A stretch of DNA of 64,000 nucleotides from Actinoplanes sp. M2I2. GTDB lineage: Bacteria; Actinomycetota; Actinomycetes; Mycobacteriales; Micromonosporaceae. A model generated the notes under the pieces. It saw only the letters and a list, made by a program, of their open reading frames with translations. It searched no databases and was not told the DNA's origin. Where the stretch lies: positions 1-64,000 of the forward strand of contig NZ_JALPVJ010000020.1 of NCBI RefSeq assembly GCF_023544445.1, given 5' to 3'. Positions 60,911 through 64,000 of this stretch are shown here, piece after piece. Every line of letters begins with the position of its first letter. Position 1 is the stretch's first letter. A program made the position numbers and the translations under genes.

Positions 60911-61696
60911 GTGAGCAAGCACGAGCGCTGGAGCACCCTGCTGGAGCTGGTGTCCGACCGGAAACGGCTGAGCATCGAGGACGCCGCGCAGGAGCTGGAC
61001 GTGTCCGCCGCGACGATCCGGCGCGACTTCGACGAGCTCGCCCAGCAGCAGATGGTCACCCGCACCCGAGGGGGCGTCGTCGCCCACACCGTCGCCTACG
61101 AACTGCCGCTGCGATACAAGGTCGCGCGCAACGCGGGCGAGAAGCAGCGCATCGCCGCCGCCGCGGCGGCCCTGATCGAGCCGGGCGCCACCGTCGGGCT
61201 CAACGGCGGCACGACCACGACCGAGGTGGCCCGGGCGCTGGCCACCCAGGCCGACCTGGACGGCCCGTCGGGCGGCCCGGGCTTCACCGTGGTGACCAAC
61301 GCGCTCAACATCGCCAACGAGCTGGTGGTCCGCCCGCACGTCAAGGTCGTCTCCACCGGCGGGGTGGCCCGCACCCAGTCCTTCGAGCTGATCGGGCCGC
61401 TGGCCACCGACATCTTCCGGCGCATCACCATCGACACCGCGGTGCTCGGCGTCAGCGGGCTCGACGCCGGGCACGGGGCCACCTGTCATCACGAGGGCGA
61501 GGCCGACATCAACCGGCTCCTGGCCGAGCAGGCCGCCCAGGTGATCGTCGTCGCCGACGGGTCCAAGCTGGGCCGGCACGCCTTCGCCCGGATCTGCGCC
61601 GTCGAGGCGATCCAGGTCGTCGTGACCGACGCCGGCGCCCCGCCCGAGGAAGTGACCCTGATCGAGCAGGCGGGGGTCCGCGTCATCCAGGCCTGA
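60911..61696 (+). CDS. DeoR family transcriptional regulator
   Basis: A 261-residue DeoR repressor. The N-terminal HTH (RLSIEDAAQELDVSAATIRRDFDEL) and the C-terminal sugar-phosphate sensor with NGGTTTTEVARAL, VVTNALNIANEL and VADGSKLGRHA are all conserved. GTG at 60911. It is divergent from the SIS-kinase-aldolase operon and almost surely represses it until a sugar phosphate (for example tagatose-6-phosphate or a related intermediate) accumulates. Confidence 0.92.
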   Translation: MSKHERWSTLLELVSDRKRLSIEDAAQELDVSAATIRRDFDELAQQQMVTRTRGGVVAHTVAYELPLRYKVARNAGEKQRIAAAAAALIEPGATVGLNGGTTTTEVARALATQADLDGPSGGPGFTVVTNALNIANELVVRPHVKVVSTGGVARTQSFELIGPLATDIFRRITIDTAVLGVSGLDAGHGATCHHEGEADINRLLAEQAAQVIVVADGSKLGRHAFARICAVEAIQVVVTDAGAPPEEVTLIEQAGVRVIQA

Positions 61697-61723
61697 TCCG
61701 GCGGTTCGCGTCGTCAGATGCCG

Positions 61724-61745
61724 GGCCGCCCCCGGTCGGGCGGCC
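61724..61745 (+). terminator. Hairpin between convergent DeoR and FG-GAP genes
   Basis: GGCCGCCC (61724-61731) and GGGCGGCC (61738-61745) form a perfect 8-bp stem with a 6-base loop, placed between the convergent DeoR gene (ends 61696) and the FG-GAP protein gene (ends 61779). It is a shared terminator candidate. Confidence 0.6.
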
Positions 61746-61778
61746 TCGGCTGTCTGTCGCCGACCGGTCCGGGCCGGA

Positions 61779-63134
61779 TCAGAGAATCTCGGTGTAGCCG
61801 TTCCAGCCCTGGCCGATCGGGACCGACTTGTCGTACGCCTTGCCGTCGCGGGCCAGGTTGTTGCCGTAGAGGTGCAGGGTGCCGTCGGACTTCTGGCCGA
61901 TCAGGTCGGTGTAGCCGTCGCCGGTGACGTCGGCCGGGATGATCTTCTCCGTGGTGTTCCAGCCCTGGCCGAGAGAGGTCGACTTGTCGTACGGTTTGCC
62001 GTCGCGCTCGATGTTGTTGGCGAAGAGGGTCATCACGCCGCCGGCCGTGACCGCGACCAGGTCGGTGTAGCCGTCGCCGGTGACGTCGGCCGGGATGATC
62101 CGCTCGTACGCGTTCCAGCCCTGACCGATCGGCACCGACTTGTCGTACGCCTTGCCGTCGCGCGCGAGGTTGTTGCCGTAGAGGTGCAGGGTGCCGTCGG
62201 ACTTCTTGCCGATCAGGTCGGTGTAGCCGTCACCGGTCACATCGGCCGGGATGATCTGCTCGTACGCGTTCCAGCCCTGACCGATCGGCACCGACGACCC
62301 GTACGGCGTGCCGTTGTCCCGTTCGATGTTGTTGGCGTAGAGCGTCATCTGCCCGCTCGCCGTGACCCCGATCAGGTCGCGGTAGCCGTCCCCGGTGACG
62401 TCGGCCGGGATGACCTTCGCAAGGGTGTTCCAGCCCTGCCCGGCCGGCTTCGCGGTGCCGTACGGCGTGCCGTCGCGCTCGATGTTGTTGGCGTACAGGC
62501 TCAGGACGCCGCCGGCCGAGATCGTGAGCAGGTCGGTGTAGCCGTCCCCGGTGACGTCGGCCAGCTGCGGCTTGACCGGCTCCGCGGGCGCGTCGACGAT
62601 CTTGGGATAGCGCAGGGCGTCGTAGTTGCCGGCGGCGTGGCTGTCGATCAGTCCGGAGTAGAGGGACACGTTGGCCCTCCTCTTCACCGGCGTGGAACCG
62701 AACGAGTAGTAGTTGATGCGGGTGTGCGCCTTGTTGGCCCACGACTCGAAGATGACGGTGTGCGCGGCCGGGTAGTTCAGGATGTCGCCCGGCTTCAGAT
62801 CGGCCTTCGCGATGGCGGTGGTGTGGTTGGGCAGGGCGGCGGTGTTGTACTGCGGGTCCCAGCTGGTGTGCCACACCATGTTGACGTAGCCCGAGCAGTC
62901 CAGGCGGTAGCGCCTGGTGTCGCCGCCGGGGCCGGGCGCCGGTGCGTCCTCGTACCCGCCGGGCTGGTTGATCACCCAGTACCTGGCTCGTTCGATCACT
63001 TCGGCCCGGGTGATCGGGCCACCCCGCTCGGAGTCGAAGGCGGCCTGAGCGGGCACGCCGGTCAGGGTGATGGCGGTGAGTGTGACGACGCCGGTGGTGA
63101 GCGCGGCGGCGAGCTGACGCGGAAGGGTCTTCAT
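61779..63134 (-). CDS. Exported NlpC/P60-like protein with five FG-GAP/VCBS repeats
   Basis: A 451-residue secreted protein. After a signal peptide (MKTLPRQ..., cleavage near AQA), an NlpC/P60-like amidase region (about 40-165) shows YRLDCSGYVNMVWH with the cysteine nucleophile and HTVIFESW with the histidine. Five ~52-residue repeats follow, each with DVTGDGYTDL calcium-binding FG-GAP signature, QGWN and NNIERD or NNLARD. These would form a beta-propeller-like array for binding ligands or cell wall. ATG at 63134. It may cleave peptidoglycan peptides or act on host/competitor surfaces. Confidence 0.87.
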   Translation of the reverse strand: MKTLPRQLAAALTTGVVTLTAITLTGVPAQAAFDSERGGPITRAEVIERARYWVINQPGGYEDAPAPGPGGDTRRYRLDCSGYVNMVWHTSWDPQYNTAALPNHTTAIAKADLKPGDILNYPAAHTVIFESWANKAHTRINYYSFGSTPVKRRANVSLYSGLIDSHAAGNYDALRYPKIVDAPAEPVKPQLADVTGDGYTDLLTISAGGVLSLYANNIERDGTPYGTAKPAGQGWNTLAKVIPADVTGDGYRDLIGVTASGQMTLYANNIERDNGTPYGSSVPIGQGWNAYEQIIPADVTGDGYTDLIGKKSDGTLHLYGNNLARDGKAYDKSVPIGQGWNAYERIIPADVTGDGYTDLVAVTAGGVMTLFANNIERDGKPYDKSTSLGQGWNTTEKIIPADVTGDGYTDLIGQKSDGTLHLYGNNLARDGKAYDKSVPIGQGWNGYTEIL

Positions 63135-63263
63135 GGGCAGGACGGGCCTTTCTGGCGGTGGGAAGGGCACAGCCACCGTGGGCCCGGTCGCTGGCCGGGA
63201 CGCTTGTGAAATCCTTGTGCTTCGATGGATGGCCGCGCGCGGGGGTAGAACGGGAGGGCCTCG

Positions 63264-64000
63264 GTGACCGAACTGCGACTGCTGGGCGCGGTCGAGGTGC
63301 GGGCCGGGCAGACGCGTTTCGACGCCGGCCAGCCCCGGCAGCGCGCGGTGCTGGCCGGGCTCGGGGTCGACGCCGGGCGGCCGGTGTCGTTGCCCACCCT
63401 GATCGACCGGGTCTGGGGTCACGAGCCCCCGGCCGGAGCGCGCCAGTCCCTGCACGCCCACATCACCCGGCTGCGGCGGGTGCTCACCGGCGCCGGCGCC
63501 GGGACGATCGTCTTCGAGTCGGGTTCCTACCGGCTGACCCTCGACGCCGGCCGGGTCGACCTGCACGTCTTCCGCGATCTGGCCGAGCGGGCCCGCGCCG
63601 CCGGTCACGACGACCAGCGGGTGGCGCTGCTGCGGCGGGCCGTCGCCCTGTGGCGCGGCACCCCGCTCGGCGGCCTCGGCGGCGAGTGGGTCGAACAGGT
63701 CCGCAGCGAGATGGACCGGCACCTGATCAGCGCCGTGGTCGCCCTCGCGCAGGCCGAGCTGCGTCTCGACCGGCCGGAAGCGGCCCTCGCGACGGCGGAG
63801 CGGCTGGCCGGCGAGCATCCGCTGGTCGAGCCGCTGGCCGCGATCCGGATGCGGGCCCTGGCCGCGGCCCACCGGCCGGCCGACGCGCTCCACCACTACG
63901 ACGACATCCGTCAGCGGCTGGCCGGGGAGCTCGGCGTGGACCCGAGCCGTGAGCTGCAGGACCTGCACCGGGCGATCCTGCGCGGTGCGGGACAGCGGCC
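63264..64000 (+). CDS. SARP family regulator (3' end outside window)
   Basis: A frame from GTG 63264 (after GGGAGGG) stays open to the window end and encodes at least 245 residues. The OmpR-like winged helix (TELRLLGAVEVRAG... QRAVLAGLGVDAGRPVSLPTLIDRVWG) is followed by the bacterial transcriptional activation domain (about 95-240, ending ELGVDPSRELQDLHRAIL). Whether an NB-ARC/TPR part follows is not visible. It diverges from the FG-GAP protein. It is the second SARP in the window and may control a neighbouring pathway past the edge. Confidence 0.9.
   Translation, partial: MTELRLLGAVEVRAGQTRFDAGQPRQRAVLAGLGVDAGRPVSLPTLIDRVWGHEPPAGARQSLHAHITRLRRVLTGAGAGTIVFESGSYRLTLDAGRVDLHVFRDLAERARAAGHDDQRVALLRRAVALWRGTPLGGLGGEWVEQVRSEMDRHLISAVVALAQAELRLDRPEAALATAERLAGEHPLVEPLAAIRMRALAAAHRPADALHHYDDIRQRLAGELGVDPSRELQDLHRAILRGAGQR

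Overview
The window is very GC-rich, uses GTG starts often, packs genes into 4-nt start/stop overlaps, and carries AfsR/SARP-type regulators, a mycothiol-linked gene remnant and MsiK-style sugar ABC transporters without their own ATPase. All of this points to a filamentous actinomycete, most likely Micromonosporaceae (Actinoplanes-like). That placement is inference from style and protein families. I see no rRNA, tRNA, CRISPR array, replication origin or phage module.

Region 1 (1-20.9 kb) is mixed chromosomal content. The end of an insertion sequence (1-127) has cut the 3' end off a large LuxR-type ATPase regulator. Next come an AraC regulator, a GMC oxidoreductase, a MerR regulator, an ATPase/TPR signalling protein with an alpha/beta hydrolase, a SnoaL-like protein behind a MerR-type promoter, an exported TAP-like peptidase, a GNAT acetyltransferase, tandem intracellular/exported alpha/beta hydrolases, a full AfsR-like SARP regulator, a DUF2625 protein, peptide deformylase, and a CPBP protease coupled to a novel membrane protein. 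Region 2 (21-24.6 kb) is an oxidoreductase/cupin cluster in decay: intact zinc alcohol dehydrogenase, SDR and cupin genes sit among broken hydrolase and aldo/keto reductase genes.

Region 3 (24.6-38.8 kb) is a rhamnoside-utilisation locus. A LacI repressor plus esterase diverge from an ABC permease pair, a cytoplasmic GH78 alpha-L-rhamnosidase, a binding lipoprotein, a GH1 beta-glucosidase, a secreted GH78 and a Tat-type carboxylesterase. Two matching operators lie between the divergent units. The enzymes would fit rhamnosyl-glucosides (flavonoid or terpenoid glycosides) or acylated rhamnose-rich glycans. A bizarre G/C homopolymer block (37011-37114) interrupts the 3' part.

Region 4 (39-52.9 kb) is an alpha-galactoside-like locus. 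It has a ROK regulator, a GH36 alpha-galactosidase and its ABC transporter on the minus strand. Diverging from these is a plus-strand operon of two exported DUF4832 proteins, a GH4 glycosidase with a frameshift, a PfkB kinase and an amidohydrolase. Region 5 (53-64 kb) has a heterodimeric ABC exporter, two gene remnants, a DeoR-controlled SIS isomerase/hexose kinase/class II aldolase operon that resembles the AgaS-tagatose-6-phosphate route, an exported NlpC/P60-like FG-GAP protein, and the start of a second SARP regulator. Taken together, regions 4 and 5 could import and cleave a galactose- or galactosamine-containing glycan and feed it through ketohexose phosphates. The DUF4832 pair is the least understood part.
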